A DNA stretch of 64,000 bases from Hymenobacter sp. YIM 151500-1 (GCF_025979885.1 NZ_CP110139.1:4670001-4734000), one strand, 5' to 3'. Counted from the first letter of the stretch, positions 1-8,918 are shown. The notes: generated by a model from the sequence alone, not told the origin. Program-made: numbers and translations.

Positions 1-210
1 GAAGTTGCAGAGGCCGGTTTCGCAGCCGTCGCCCTCATATACTTGCCACTTGCTGAGGTTGCCGGGCGTATCGAACTCATCGTTCCAGACTAGCTCGGTG
101 CACTGGGCCTGCGCCGCACTAGGTGCCAGCAGCCAGCCGCAGGCGGCAGCCACGGCCAGCCGGGCACCGCATCCGAGCCACTGGCTCAGAGAGGTAAAAG
201 TGAAGGTCAT
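1..210 (-). CDS. Secreted glycoside hydrolase, GH16-like, N-terminal fragment
   Basis: Only the first 70 residues are present; the gene runs off the left edge. It starts at the ATG at 208-210. Residues 1 to about 35 form a signal peptide with a hydrophobic core and an AQA-type cleavage site. Directly after it comes CTELVWNDEFDTPGNLSKW, which matches the conserved N-terminal strand of family 16 glycosidases (laminarinases and relatives, typically LVWxDEFxxxG...W), then YEGDGCETGLCNF, also usual in Bacteroidota GH16 proteins. The likely role is extracellular beta-glucan hydrolysis. The catalytic ExDxxE motif lies outside the window, so activity cannot be judged. Confidence 0.75.
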   Translation of the reverse strand, partial: MTFTFTSLSQWLGCGARLAVAAACGWLLAPSAAQAQCTELVWNDEFDTPGNLSKWQVYEGDGCETGLCNF

Positions 211-874
211 GTATGGTGGGAGTTTGGTGGAAAGGAGGGCGGAGCCACCAGCTTGGAGCTAGTGGTAGGAGCGGATAAAGTGGAGCGGAGTCCACGTGGA
301 GGCAAGTAGAAACTACGCGTCAACGGCACAATGCCAGACCCAGACACCAAGCGGCGAGTGGCCGCCGAAAACCAGAGTTTTTCAAGGGCCTGCATAGGGA
401 AGTTGTTACAAAAAGATAGGTCTGGTCTTCTAAAATAATGGTACAAAAACCAATTTACAGCACCTGAAAACGCATGTTTCGCTTTGGTGCCAACCCCTCC
501 ATACGCTTACAGCACACGCTGATAAGTTGCCTTTTGGCAAGTAGCAGAATAAACTGCCAGTTTCTTTTCGGCAAAAAATCGGATAACAAACAATCAAAAA
601 AGCCAGACATTCTATCCTGTTGGGGTGGTCTCCAACACATTTATTTCCACTCGTCTAAACTGTCAGTCTTTACTGTGATATGGCCACTTGTCTGACCCTC
701 TCCAAGTGTAGTAGTCCAGTATTGAAATATATGTTCTATAGTATTTTGTGTCGAGGCCATAGGCAATACAGAGGTTGTTGATAGCCAGTGCCAAGTAGTA
801 TTTCATTGCAGCAGTGAAGCACCTACACCTCCTTTTCGACCCAAGCGGTAGGGCTGATATAAACTACTGAATCC
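211..874. other. Gene-poor, AT-richer intergenic stretch
   Basis: I see no convincing gene here on either strand. The short open frames have no signal peptide, domain or plausible composition. The stretch must hold the promoter of the leftward GH16 gene, but no clear TAnnTTTG box is visible. It ends at a long palindromic repeat. Confidence 0.5.
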
Positions 875-1009
875 GTTTAGGAAGTCTCCAGACCGTCATG
901 CTGAGCTTGTCGAAGCATCTCTACCGCGGGCTAACTTTTAACGCTTGCTCAACGAAGCGGGAGAGATGCTTCGACAAGCCCAGCATGACGGTCTGGAGAC
1001 TTCCTAAAC
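875..1009. repeat. Palindromic repeat family A, copy 1
   Basis: Arms of about 50 bp, nearly perfect, start with GTTTAGGAAGTC and end with GACTTCCTAAAC. The core carries GTCATGCTGAGC and TCGAAGCATCTCT and their reverse complements. The same ends and core recur at 13896-14048 and 22601-22796, and the core alone at 58874-59033. It follows the leftward DAC gene and may fold as its terminator. Confidence 0.85.
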
Positions 1010-1044
1010 AGCTTCACTGTCACATATACCCACCTTATTATCAG

Positions 1045-2280
1045 CTATAACTGGTCCCAGAAAACAATGCGGCCCGCGTGCTGGTGCACGAATCGTACGC
1101 CGCCATCCTGCGAGACGACAATAGCCAGGCTGTCGGGGTCGGCCAGGCACAAGCGGTAGGCGGCCCGGTGGCGGGTGCCGCCGCTGTTGGCCGCCTCACT
1201 CTGCACGGCGGTGGCCTCCATATCCAAGGCCCGGTATACCTCGCTAATGGCCACATGCGGCGCATAAACCTCAACCCCGAAGCCAATTACCCGCAAATCC
1301 TTGGTTAGTATCAGGGCTCCGTCCACGGCCATCATATCGGCCAGTAAGTCGGCAAACTGGTCCATTTCCGCTTCCAGCGCCCGGAGTTGGGGGTCGGCAG
1401 ACTGCCGATACAACACGGAGCTAAGCTGCCCCAGCTCAGACAGCCGCCAGATGATAGCGGTTGCGAGCTGGTGAAATCGTGGCCCGGCACTGGCCGCGCC
1501 CACGGTGTACTTGGGTTGCAGTATTGCCGCTGGTCCTACCCGCCCGGCTACGTTTTGGCTTGGTACAAAAACCAGCAGCCCGCCGTGGCCGCTTGCCCGC
1601 ACCCGGGCCAGAATGCGGTGTTGGAGGTGCAAGCCAAGTAGCGAAAGTAGCTCGTCCGGTACAGGCTGAGGTGTGAGGTGCATGCGCCGCATCTCTTCCT
1701 GGGCATACTCCAAATCCTGATCGAAGCGGCCGCGGCTCCAGGCTACGGGAAACTGCACAAAGCCGTGCCCGTCCACGCGGCCTCGTTGCAAGGTCAGTAC
1801 CCGCGTCGGCCCTTCGTTGAAGATTAAGTTGCCCGGCCCGTGCAGGCGCAGCAGCAGGGCGGCGGGCGGGACGCCCATCGAGGGCCGGGGCGTTTCTCCC
1901 GGCAGCTCCCACGCGTACTGAGTAGCCAGCAGGCCCCAAATTCGCAGGCTACCGTCGGCGGCTTCGTCAACGGCCAGCAGGTTGCCCGCCCGGTGCACCG
2001 TGGGGCTGAGACGGCGCAGCTCCTGCTCAGTGTAGGCGCGGGCCGGCTCAAAAAGCAGCACGTGCTGGCCGCGCTGGCCAGCTACGTGTGCCTCCAGCGC
2101 CTCAGCCGAGGCAAACACGAGCTGGCCAACCACGGGCCGGGCTTCCTCGCTGAGCAAGCTGGCCTGGTAGGCCACGGAGATAAACTGCGTCAGCACGGGC
2201 GGCGACGGCAGAGCTACGGCTGTTGCGTCGGGCCAGCGGCTCCGCAAGGCATTCGCCAAATCACTCGGGTAGTAATGCAT
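1045..2280 (-). CDS. DAC (DisA_N-like) domain sensor protein
   Basis: A 411-residue soluble protein. The C-terminal part resembles the diadenylate cyclase (DAC) domain of DisA/CdaA: residues 320-322 are DGA followed by a strand ending in GFG, and residues 368-374 are GTRHRAA, the two hallmark nucleotide-binding motifs. Residues 1 to about 300 have no catalytic motif I recognise and resemble the large N-terminal sensor regions (DACN types) reported in front of DAC domains in Bacteroidota. It could make c-di-AMP or only bind a nucleotide. The spacing between DGA and RHR (about 48 residues) is longer than in DisA or CdaA. It starts at the ATG at 2278-2280. The gene is monocistronic; a palindromic repeat follows it. 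No signal peptide or membrane segment is seen. Confidence 0.75.
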   Translation of the reverse strand: MHYYPSDLANALRSRWPDATAVALPSPPVLTQFISVAYQASLLSEEARPVVGQLVFASAEALEAHVAGQRGQHVLLFEPARAYTEQELRRLSPTVHRAGNLLAVDEAADGSLRIWGLLATQYAWELPGETPRPSMGVPPAALLLRLHGPGNLIFNEGPTRVLTLQRGRVDGHGFVQFPVAWSRGRFDQDLEYAQEEMRRMHLTPQPVPDELLSLLGLHLQHRILARVRASGHGGLLVFVPSQNVAGRVGPAAILQPKYTVGAASAGPRFHQLATAIIWRLSELGQLSSVLYRQSADPQLRALEAEMDQFADLLADMMAVDGALILTKDLRVIGFGVEVYAPHVAISEVYRALDMEATAVQSEAANSGGTRHRAAYRLCLADPDSLAIVVSQDGGVRFVHQHAGRIVFWDQL

Positions 2281-2564
2281 GGCAGATGGCGACAGGATGA
2301 AGCAAAGGAAAGCCGAAGCGCCCGTCTCCGGTGGCCCAACTGCTACGTTGCACCAGCGGCAAAGTACGCCGCGACGCCGTCAGCTTGAAGCAGGGCCGCT
2401 ACTGGGCAAGAGAACCATCTAAACGTTGTTGAAAAGCTGGGCGGGTCAGGCTCACCAGCCTTCGTCGACCGGCGCCAATGACCAGCTAGAGCAGCGCAAC
2501 AGGCGGCTGGAGTTTCATTAGCTTCGGGCGTAACATTGAAGTTGGCAGAAAGGAGTTACCAAGA

Positions 2565-5039
2565 TCAGGGCTTACTGGCTAGCTGCTTGTCCAGCATTTT
2601 AATAAAGTAGCCTCCTACCACCGAGCGGGCCTGAAAACCGACCTGTTTGGCATCGGTGGTTTCGTGCCAGTCGGTGAGCGGGACGCGGGTGGGCGAGTCG
2701 TTGGCGAATTGCCAGACCGGCTTGATTAGGGCCTGGAAGTCGGCTGGGTTGTCGGCCAGCGTGGCACTCCATATAATCCAGTCCGACTTGGTGTAGGTCT
2801 TGCGGCTGTCCAGCGGCAAGCCGTAGCGCTGCTGGTTTTTGAGGTAGAAAGCTACTTCCTGCCGGGCCACTTCTTTCGGAAAGATATCCAGGCCCAGCAA
2901 CTTGTCCCAGACCAGGTTATACTTCTGGCTCCAGGAGCCGGCGGGCTTGTCGAAGGTCAGGGCGTAATGGTCGCCAGTGGCCGCCATAGCCATCCAGCGC
3001 TGGGCGTAGTCGCGGGCCAGGGCAGTGTACTCGTCGGCCGTTTTCTGGTCGCCGAGCTGCCGGGCCAGCTGCCCGTAGCAGGCAATACCCAGAATAGCCT
3101 TCACCGACAAATTGGCGTTGCGGGCCAGGTGGCCGGCAAAGTCGTCGGTGCTGAGCTGGTTGGCCGGGTCCAGGCCGTCGCGCTTCAGAAAGCCGACCCA
3201 CTTGGTGAGCGTGGGCCAATGCTTGCGGGCAAAGTCGGGCTTGCCGTCCATCTTCACGGCGGCCGCCGTCAGAATCAGCATGTTGCCGGCTTCTTCCACC
3301 GGCATGTCCTCACCATAGGTCTGGCCGTTGGCCCGCGGGTAGGTGCCTACATCGTGGGCCGGAAAGTCCTTTTTCCACCGCCCCGACTCGCTGTACTCGA
3401 AGATAAAGCGCAGCATGCCCTTGGCCAGCTCGTTGTTGTAGCGCAGAAACAGGGGAGCCGAGGGGTAAGTCACGTCCACCGTCCCGATGGAGCCGTTGGA
3501 GAAGTTCTCTTTGGAGAACATAAGCACTTCACCCCTGGGCCCGGCCACGATTTTATGGGCGGCAATGGCCTGGCGGTAAGCCAGCTGGCACAGGTCGGCG
3601 TACTCTTTGCCGCCGGCCGCCTGGGCCTCGGCATAGAGCTGCTGATCGAAGGCGGCGCACCGCTGGCGCAGGCGGGCGTAGTCGGCTTCGGCGGCTGCCA
3701 GGGTTTTGGGCATGGTGGTGGCGGGGTCGCGGCGCCACCAGCCGCGCAGGTTCTGCCCGAAGTACTGCACCGAATACTGGTCGTCGTAGCCCAGCAGCAC
3801 GTGCCGCTCGGTGGGCGTGGTTACGGCGCCCAGGTCCAGCACCGCGCCCAGGGCTGTCTGCTGGGCTGGGCCGCTGGCACTCGCCGCCTTGGCGGGGGCC
3901 GGCAGCGCGCCGGTTTTGGCAAAAGCTGCTTTCAGCAAGCCGGGCGCTCCGGTGGCCAGCCTAGCCGGACCGGGAGCCGCCAGGTAGGCTTGGCCCCAGT
4001 CGATGCGCACGTTGTCGCCGGCCCGAACCAGCACGGCCTGCTCCGTGGTGCCCACTGCCAGCCAGCTCAGGTTGCCGGTGCTGCCTGCCTGGGTTGTAAC
4101 GGGCTGGTAGGGCGTGTTGGCCGCCAGGCTGCCGCTTTCCGTGAGCAATACCTGCACCAGGTGGGCCCTGCCATCAGTTGAAGCCGCCCCGAACGTGAGG
4201 TAGCTCACGGGCCGGGCCACGGTTTCCAGCTCCTCCAGCAGCAGGGGCGAAAGGAAATTCACGGTCAGCTGCACCGGCCCGGCCGCAAACTGATACGTGG
4301 TTTGAGTGGCCGTCACGGTGGCGCTGGTCTGGCGGGCGGTGGGCGTAGCGGGCAGCGGCAGCACTTCATACAAGCCGGCATCGAGGTACTCGCCTCCTCT
4401 CGGGCTGTTGCAGTGCATGGCCAGCAGGTTCTCTCCCTTGCGCAGGGCCTGGCGCGCCGTTTCGGGCACGTCAAAGTACTCATATCCGTTGTTCCAGTCG
4501 GGCTGGCGTAGCAGCAGCACCCCGTTCAGATACACCTCCACCGCGTCGTCGTGCCACATGTACAGGCGCAGCTTACCGGTTGTGGCGGGGTTGGCAATGG
4601 TTACCGTGCGGCGCACCCACACGTCGCCCTCGGTCCAGGCCGTGCCCTGCCGGTCCTTCTGGTCGGTAAAGGGAGCAGGGCCGGTTTTCCAACCCGTGGC
4701 CGCAAAGGCCGGCTTCTCCCAGCCCGCTGCCGGGGCCGCCAGGGTGTACTGCGCCGTGTAAGGCTTTTCCGGGGCCGTGGGAATAAGCGTGCGGTACTGG
4801 GGAGCGGCTTGGCCCAGAAACTGGTACACCTTACCGTCGACGCGCACCACGCCCTCCAGCGCCTGGGGCGCGCCGGTCCAGTGCCGGGTAGGCGCGGCGG
4901 TCAGCGTGTCCTGAAAAGCCCACACGCTGAAGTACGGGTCGTGGGTGATGAGCGGATAAGCGGGCGGCCGGAGCGTTTGGGCCAGCAGGTTACCGAGGCT
5001 AAGCCCGGTGGCCAGTAAGAAAGCAACGGTTTTTTTCAT
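2565..5039 (-). CDS. Secreted glutaminase-like protein (DUF4964/5127/4965/1793 type)
   Basis: 824 residues with a signal peptide (MKKTVAFLLATGLSLGNLLA). The mature start LRPPAYPLITHDPYFSVWAF is the typical opening of the GtaA-like glutaminase family. Residues about 100-225 form a beta-sandwich with sugar-binding look (GDVWVRRTVTI, VEVYLNGVLL) inserted between the first and second domains. The C-terminal half is an alpha/alpha-barrel with family motifs such as EDMPVEEAGNM, NLVWDKLLGLD and PLTDWHETTDA. Fungal relatives release glutamate from glutamine; many bacterial members are uncharacterised, so substrate remains open. It is a single gene with a long upstream gap. Confidence 0.85.
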   Translation of the reverse strand: MKKTVAFLLATGLSLGNLLAQTLRPPAYPLITHDPYFSVWAFQDTLTAAPTRHWTGAPQALEGVVRVDGKVYQFLGQAAPQYRTLIPTAPEKPYTAQYTLAAPAAGWEKPAFAATGWKTGPAPFTDQKDRQGTAWTEGDVWVRRTVTIANPATTGKLRLYMWHDDAVEVYLNGVLLLRQPDWNNGYEYFDVPETARQALRKGENLLAMHCNSPRGGEYLDAGLYEVLPLPATPTARQTSATVTATQTTYQFAAGPVQLTVNFLSPLLLEELETVARPVSYLTFGAASTDGRAHLVQVLLTESGSLAANTPYQPVTTQAGSTGNLSWLAVGTTEQAVLVRAGDNVRIDWGQAYLAAPGPARLATGAPGLLKAAFAKTGALPAPAKAASASGPAQQTALGAVLDLGAVTTPTERHVLLGYDDQYSVQYFGQNLRGWWRRDPATTMPKTLAAAEADYARLRQRCAAFDQQLYAEAQAAGGKEYADLCQLAYRQAIAAHKIVAGPRGEVLMFSKENFSNGSIGTVDVTYPSAPLFLRYNNELAKGMLRFIFEYSESGRWKKDFPAHDVGTYPRANGQTYGEDMPVEEAGNMLILTAAAVKMDGKPDFARKHWPTLTKWVGFLKRDGLDPANQLSTDDFAGHLARNANLSVKAILGIACYGQLARQLGDQKTADEYTALARDYAQRWMAMAATGDHYALTFDKPAGSWSQKYNLVWDKLLGLDIFPKEVARQEVAFYLKNQQRYGLPLDSRKTYTKSDWIIWSATLADNPADFQALIKPVWQFANDSPTRVPLTDWHETTDAKQVGFQARSVVGGYFIKMLDKQLASKP

Positions 5040-5427
5040 GCTTGGGAAAGGTAGGAGGGTAGAAGCGGCGGTTTGAAACTCGGCGGAGCGTTCAGCACGA
5101 GTTGAAGATAGTCGGCTACGCGTGCTTTCTTCAGCCGCTTCTTATGATTTAAGAATCAAGGTACTACACCACCGAGCTACCTTCCCGGCGCTCTTCCTCG
5201 CTGAGCGAAGTCGAAGCAGAACAGTCTGGGACTGGCCGCCAACGGTGGTTGCCACGTTGGGCAGGCAGTAGCAATGGCCTCGTCGCGCTGAGAAGTTGCT
5301 GGTTGAGTTTGAAAGACGAGAAGTGTCGATTCCGCTTCGTCTCACTGACCTTGCCGCACAGCTGCTGGCCCATTCCAATACCGCGTTTTCTTTGGGAAAT
5401 GGCTGGGAAATGAGGTGGGGTAAAACG
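5040..5427. other. Intergenic stretch with a fragment of repeat family A
   Basis: No gene is supported. At 5200-5218 there is CTGAGCGAAGTCGAAGCAG, the core word of repeat family A, without a partner arm, so it looks like a decayed half element. Confidence 0.45.
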
Positions 5428-5479
5428 CAGAAAACCGCCTCAACAGGCTGCGTTTGCAGCCCGCTAAGGCGGTTTTCTG
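5428..5479 (-). terminator. Cruciform terminator downstream of tRNA-Arg
   Basis: A 13-bp perfect outer stem (CAGAAAACCGCCT with AGGCGGTTTTCTG) encloses a second hairpin, GGCTGC-GTTT-GCAGCC, at 5446-5462. It lies about 30 bp past the 3' end of the leftward tRNA and most likely ends its transcript. Confidence 0.65.
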
Positions 5480-5511
5480 AGACCTTTCGCTATTTGTGAG
5501 AGGCCAAGTGG

Positions 5512-5585
5512 TGGTCACGTAGGGAGTCGAACCCCAAACCTTCTGATTCGTAGTCAGATGCTCTATCCAATTGAGCTACGCAACC
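5512..5585 (-). tRNA. tRNA-Arg (anticodon ACG)
   Basis: The complement folds as a 74-nt cloverleaf. The acceptor stem GGTTGCG pairs with CGTGACC (two wobbles), the anticodon stem TCTGA/TCAGA holds loop CTACGAA with anticodon ACG, and the T-arm carries GGTTCGACTCC. The discriminator is A, and CCA follows at once in the DNA (5509-5511), so CCA may be encoded. An A34 tRNA-Arg would be deaminated to inosine to read CGU, CGC and CGA. Confidence 0.95.
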
Positions 5586-5717
5586 TGATGAGTACCGTGA
5601 ACGGAAACGCTTCTCCGTTTTGGTTGTGCAAAGATAGCGGGGAAACTCTAGGCTGCGCAAGCCAGGCAGTGCATTTTGCCGTGAAATCTGGCGGAAAAGC
5701 CTGCAAAATGCTGAATT

Positions 5718-6458
5718 TCAGCTGAAATTTTTTTGCGCCGATGTGGCGTCCGGCCGCAGGGCGCGCTTTAGGGCCTGCGAAAACAGAAAGTAGAGGCCAA
5801 ACAGCGACACAGCCAGCAGCACTGCCACCAGCACCTTGCCGGCCGTGCCCGTGTCGGGGTTCTGAATCAGGGCCAGCACATCCTGGGCTTTGGTGCCTAG
5901 CCAGTAGAAAAACACTGTGCGCGGCAGCATACCCACCACCGAAGCCGTCAGAAACTGCCGGCGCGGCACGCCCACCACGGCCAGAATAAAGGTGATGAGG
6001 GCAAAGGGCAGTACCGGCGAGAGGCGCGTGAGCAGCACCAGGCGCCAACTGTCGCCGCGCAGCTCCTGCATCACGGCGTGGGCCTTCGGGAAACGCTCCA
6101 GCAAGCCAATGACCTTGCCCCGGTCGAGGGAAACGGCCAGCAGATAGCCTAGCAGCGCGGCCAGCATGTAGGTGAGCAGCATACCCGGAAAGCCCTTCCA
6201 CCCCAGGTAAAAGCCCGTAACCAGCACTACCACCGTGGTGTGAGTGAGGGCGAAGGTCATCGTGAAGGCCACCACCACGAAGTACAGCACCATCTGGCCC
6301 AGCGTGGGGTTGCGCAGCCAGTCGGCGTTTTCGTGCAGGCCCCAGGTCAGCAGACTGTCGCCGACCAGGGGCAGGCCGGCCAGCAGCAGCAAGGACACCA
6401 GCGTGGAGGTGTGCTGCTGGAAAAGTTCTCGGAGAAAAGCCATCGGCAGGGAAAGCAA
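5718..6458 (-). CDS. TVP38/TMEM64 (DedA/VTT-type) membrane protein
   Basis: 246 residues with about six hydrophobic segments. The central part (YLGWKGFPGMLLTYMLAALL, RLSPVLPFALITFILAVVGV, and a late FFYWLGT) fits the VTT/SNARE-associated fold of bacterial TVP38 proteins, including the re-entrant motif with the conserved arginine and prolines. Members of this superfamily act in lipid scrambling or undecaprenyl-phosphate transport; the substrate here is unknown. The start is either the ATG at 6456-6458 or the one five codons later (6441-6443). The tail KNFS lies in an AT-rich stretch. It diverges from the downstream cystathionine gamma-synthase gene. Confidence 0.8.
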   Translation of the reverse strand: MLSLPMAFLRELFQQHTSTLVSLLLLAGLPLVGDSLLTWGLHENADWLRNPTLGQMVLYFVVVAFTMTFALTHTTVVVLVTGFYLGWKGFPGMLLTYMLAALLGYLLAVSLDRGKVIGLLERFPKAHAVMQELRGDSWRLVLLTRLSPVLPFALITFILAVVGVPRRQFLTASVVGMLPRTVFFYWLGTKAQDVLALIQNPDTGTAGKVLVAVLLAVSLFGLYFLFSQALKRALRPDATSAQKNFS

Positions 6459-6745
6459 ACGGGCCGGCGTTGCGCGGCCGGCCCGAAGGTAGAACGTAGA
6501 AATGGCTTCGATGGCTACGCCTCGGGCTCAGGGCCGCCGGCCAGCTGGGTTCCTCGTCGGTTTTGGCCCAGGAAAGACGAGCAACCACGCGGGCGGCAGA
6601 ATACGAAGCCCGGCAAGGCAGAGCACCGCCGGCAGAACCAGCGGGCCGTTTGGCAATACAAACCGGCCCAGGCGCCCGGCAGACCAGCGGCCGAGGTGAG
6701 GGGCGGCCTAGCCAGGAGCTACTGCGTGAAAGGCGCCAGCCTGCC

Positions 6746-6753
6746 TACCTTTG
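6746..6753 (+). promoter_or_regulatory. -7 promoter box of the cystathionine gamma-synthase gene
   Basis: TACCTTTG fits the Bacteroidota -7 consensus TAnnTTTG, 44 bp before the ATG at 6798. No clear -33 TTG is seen. Confidence 0.4.
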
Positions 6754-6797
6754 TGGCCAACACTTCTCACCGACCCGCCTCTTACCTTCATTCCCGT

Positions 6798-7937
6798 ATG
6801 AAATTCGGAACCAAGGCCATTCATGCCGGCGTACACCCCGACCCCGAAACCGGGGCCATCATGACGCCCATCTACCAGACGTCGACCTACGTGCAACGCT
6901 CACCCGGCGACCATAAAGGCTACGAGTACTCACGCACCCACAACCCCACCCGCACCCAGCTGCAAGACGCGCTGGCCGCCCTCGAAAACGGCACCCACGG
7001 CCTATGCTTCGCCACGGGCATGGCCGCCGTCGACTGCATCATCAAGCTGCTGCAGCCCGGCGACGAGGTTATTAGCACCAACGACCTGTACGGCGGCTCC
7101 TACCGCATCTTCACCAAGGTGTTTGCCCAGTACGGTATCAAGTTCCACTTCGTGCCCATGCACGACATGGCGGCCGTGGAGGAGAAAGTAACCGGGCGCA
7201 CCAAGCTGATTTGGGTGGAAACGCCCACCAACCCCCTGCTCAACGTCATCGACATTGAAGCTGCTGCCCGCGTGGCCAGGCAAGCCGGAGCCCTGCTGGT
7301 GGTCGACAATACCTTCTCCACGCCCTACTTGCAAACGCCCCTGGACCTGGGCGCCGATGTGGTGATGCACTCCCTGACCAAGTACATGGGCGGCCACTCC
7401 GATGTGGTGATGGGGGCCATCATTGTGAAGGACGATGCCCTGGCCGAGCGCCTGCGCTTCCTGCAGAATGCCTGCGGCGGCACGCCCGGCCCGCAGGACT
7501 GCTTCCTGGTGCTGCGCGGCCTCAAAACCCTGCACCTGCGTATGCAGCGCCACTGCGAAAACGGCCGGGCCGTGGCTGAATTTCTGAAAGCTCACCCCAA
7601 AGTGGAAAAGGTATTCTGGCCCGGCTTCCCGGACCACCCCAACCACGCCGTAGCCGCCCGCCAGATGCGCGACTTCGGCGGCATGATTTCCTTTGTGCTG
7701 CGCGGCGACCGGAAAGAAGACGCCGTGGCCGTGCTGGAGAAGTTCGAGCTGTTTTCGCTGGCCGAAAGCCTGGGCGGCGTGGAAAGCCTCTCGGGCCACC
7801 CTGCCACCATGACCCACGCTAGCATTCCGGCCGAGGAGCGCCGCAAAGCCGGCCTCTCCGACTCCCTCATCCGCCTGAGCGTGGGCATTGAGGACGTGGA
7901 AGACTTGATTGAAGACTTGCGCCAGGCTATTGGCTAG
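6798..7937 (+). CDS. metB: Cystathionine gamma-synthase / trans-sulfuration PLP enzyme
   Basis: 379 residues, the normal length of Cys/Met-metabolism PLP enzymes. Visible family motifs are TPIYQTSTYV, YEYSRTHNPTR, the phosphate-binding FATGMAAV, the ETPTNPLL segment, VVDNTF with the PLP-contacting Asp, and SLTKYMGGHSD with the Schiff-base lysine at residue 195. It joins O-acyl-homoserine and cysteine into cystathionine (methionine synthesis), or acts as a lyase in the reverse pathway; sequence alone does not decide, so the metB symbol is provisional. The ATG at 6798 was chosen because the family opening KFGTKAIHAG follows directly. It is monocistronic, with a hairpin terminator downstream. 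Confidence 0.9.
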   Translation: MKFGTKAIHAGVHPDPETGAIMTPIYQTSTYVQRSPGDHKGYEYSRTHNPTRTQLQDALAALENGTHGLCFATGMAAVDCIIKLLQPGDEVISTNDLYGGSYRIFTKVFAQYGIKFHFVPMHDMAAVEEKVTGRTKLIWVETPTNPLLNVIDIEAAARVARQAGALLVVDNTFSTPYLQTPLDLGADVVMHSLTKYMGGHSDVVMGAIIVKDDALAERLRFLQNACGGTPGPQDCFLVLRGLKTLHLRMQRHCENGRAVAEFLKAHPKVEKVFWPGFPDHPNHAVAARQMRDFGGMISFVLRGDRKEDAVAVLEKFELFSLAESLGGVESLSGHPATMTHASIPAEERRKAGLSDSLIRLSVGIEDVEDLIEDLRQAIG

Positions 7938-7959
7938 CTGCGAATTGCGTTGTTGACCT

Positions 7960-7991
7960 ACAGCGGCACCGGCAGTAGCTGGTGCCGCTGT
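7960..7991 (+). terminator. Hairpin terminator after the cystathionine gamma-synthase gene
   Basis: An 11-bp perfect stem ACAGCGGCACC/GGTGCCGCTGT has a 10-nt loop and a weak T-rich tail, 22 bp after the stop codon. Confidence 0.65.
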
Positions 7992-8070
7992 TTCTGCAGG
8001 GTAGTGACGCTAAATTGATAATATCCGAAGAGGATTGGCGGTCTGTTACAGACGAGCTACCTTGCTCACT

Positions 8071-8148
8071 GTGAGAAAAAACGTTATTGACTACCGGTGG
8101 CAGCTAGTAAGTCTGCTGACTCTGTTCTGAATCTGCTCTTCCGCCACA
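8071..8148 (+). other. Severed signal peptide upstream of the SIMPL gene
   Basis: In the same frame as the SIMPL gene, from a GTG at 8071, the DNA reads MRKNVIDYRWQLVSLLTLF, then TGA (8128-8130), then ICSSAT. Without the stop this is a standard signal peptide that would be cut near VRA-QTP. The stop falls in its hydrophobic core. Confidence 0.65.
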
Positions 8149-8817
8149 GTGCGGGCGCAAACGCCCAGTCAACCCAAAACGGTAGCCGTGCGGGGTTCGG
8201 CCACCCGCGAACTAGCCCCTGAAACGGCCGAGCTGCTGCTGACCTACCGCGCCCAGGACCAGGTGCGCAACGCCGACCGGGCCCGCGAACAGCAAGACCG
8301 CTTGCTGGCGGTGCTGAACGAATACCGAATTGAGCCGGCTCGGCTAGTAGTGTACAACCTGATGGCAAGTGGTAGCGGCTGGTCGAAGACCACTAACTCG
8401 ACGGTGTATTTGACTACGCAGTACAAGCTAACACTCGACAAGCCGGCAATAATTAACGAGTTGCTGCCCAAGCTGGTTCAGACCGGAGCTGATGAAGTGG
8501 TGGTCAGCAACCTACTAAGCTCCCGCCTCGCTGCCTTTCGGCTTGAAGTGGCGAGCTTGGCCCTGGCCGACGCCCGCACCAAAGCCCAGCATATTGTTCA
8601 ACAGGCTGGGCTGAAACTAGCGGGCATCAGGACCATAGCTGAGGTGCTGCCAGCTGGTCCGGCTGCGCCGCTTATACCGGAACGTAGCCGGTATAGAATG
8701 TTAACTTTTGGTTCTGCAGCATCGGTAGGCGCGGATGCCGCTGATGTTGTAAATCCCGTAAATCCGCGAGCTATCCGCGTGCAGGTGGCTTTCGATGTGG
8801 AATATGAGGTACAATAA
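8149..8817 (+). CDS. SIMPL (DUF541) domain protein, signal peptide apparently lost
   Basis: 222 residues from a GTG start. VAVRGSATRELAPETAELLLTY and the closing IRVQVAFDVEYEV are typical of the SIMPL/DUF541 family (BP26-like, oligomeric, periplasmic or outer membrane). Such proteins normally carry a signal peptide. Here the in-frame upstream codons encode one that is interrupted by TGA at 8128-8130, so as read the product would stay in the cytoplasm or not be made. It could be a recent pseudogene, a sequencing error (TGG to TGA), or a readthrough case. A hairpin terminator follows. The domain assignment is firm; functionality is doubtful. Confidence 0.75.
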   Translation: MRAQTPSQPKTVAVRGSATRELAPETAELLLTYRAQDQVRNADRAREQQDRLLAVLNEYRIEPARLVVYNLMASGSGWSKTTNSTVYLTTQYKLTLDKPAIINELLPKLVQTGADEVVVSNLLSSRLAAFRLEVASLALADARTKAQHIVQQAGLKLAGIRTIAEVLPAGPAAPLIPERSRYRMLTFGSAASVGADAADVVNPVNPRAIRVQVAFDVEYEVQ

Positions 8818-8876
8818 TCTGGCACGGGGCCGGCTACGGGCTGCAAGGTAAACGCGGCTGTCATTCGTCACCTTAG

Positions 8877-8906
8877 AAAGCAGGGCCATTACGGCCTTGC
8901 TTTTTT
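8877..8906 (+). terminator. Hairpin terminator after the SIMPL gene
   Basis: The stem AAAGCAGGGCC/GGCCTTGCTTT (one wobble, loop ATTAC) is followed by a run of T. Confidence 0.7.
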
Positions 8907-8918
8907 ATTGCCTCAACC

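Noticed and set aside
5563..6588. Longer leftward frame across the TVP38 gene
   Set aside because: It lies in a different frame, runs over the tRNA gene and has an Arg/Pro/Gly-rich composition; the 246-residue frame has clean membrane segments.
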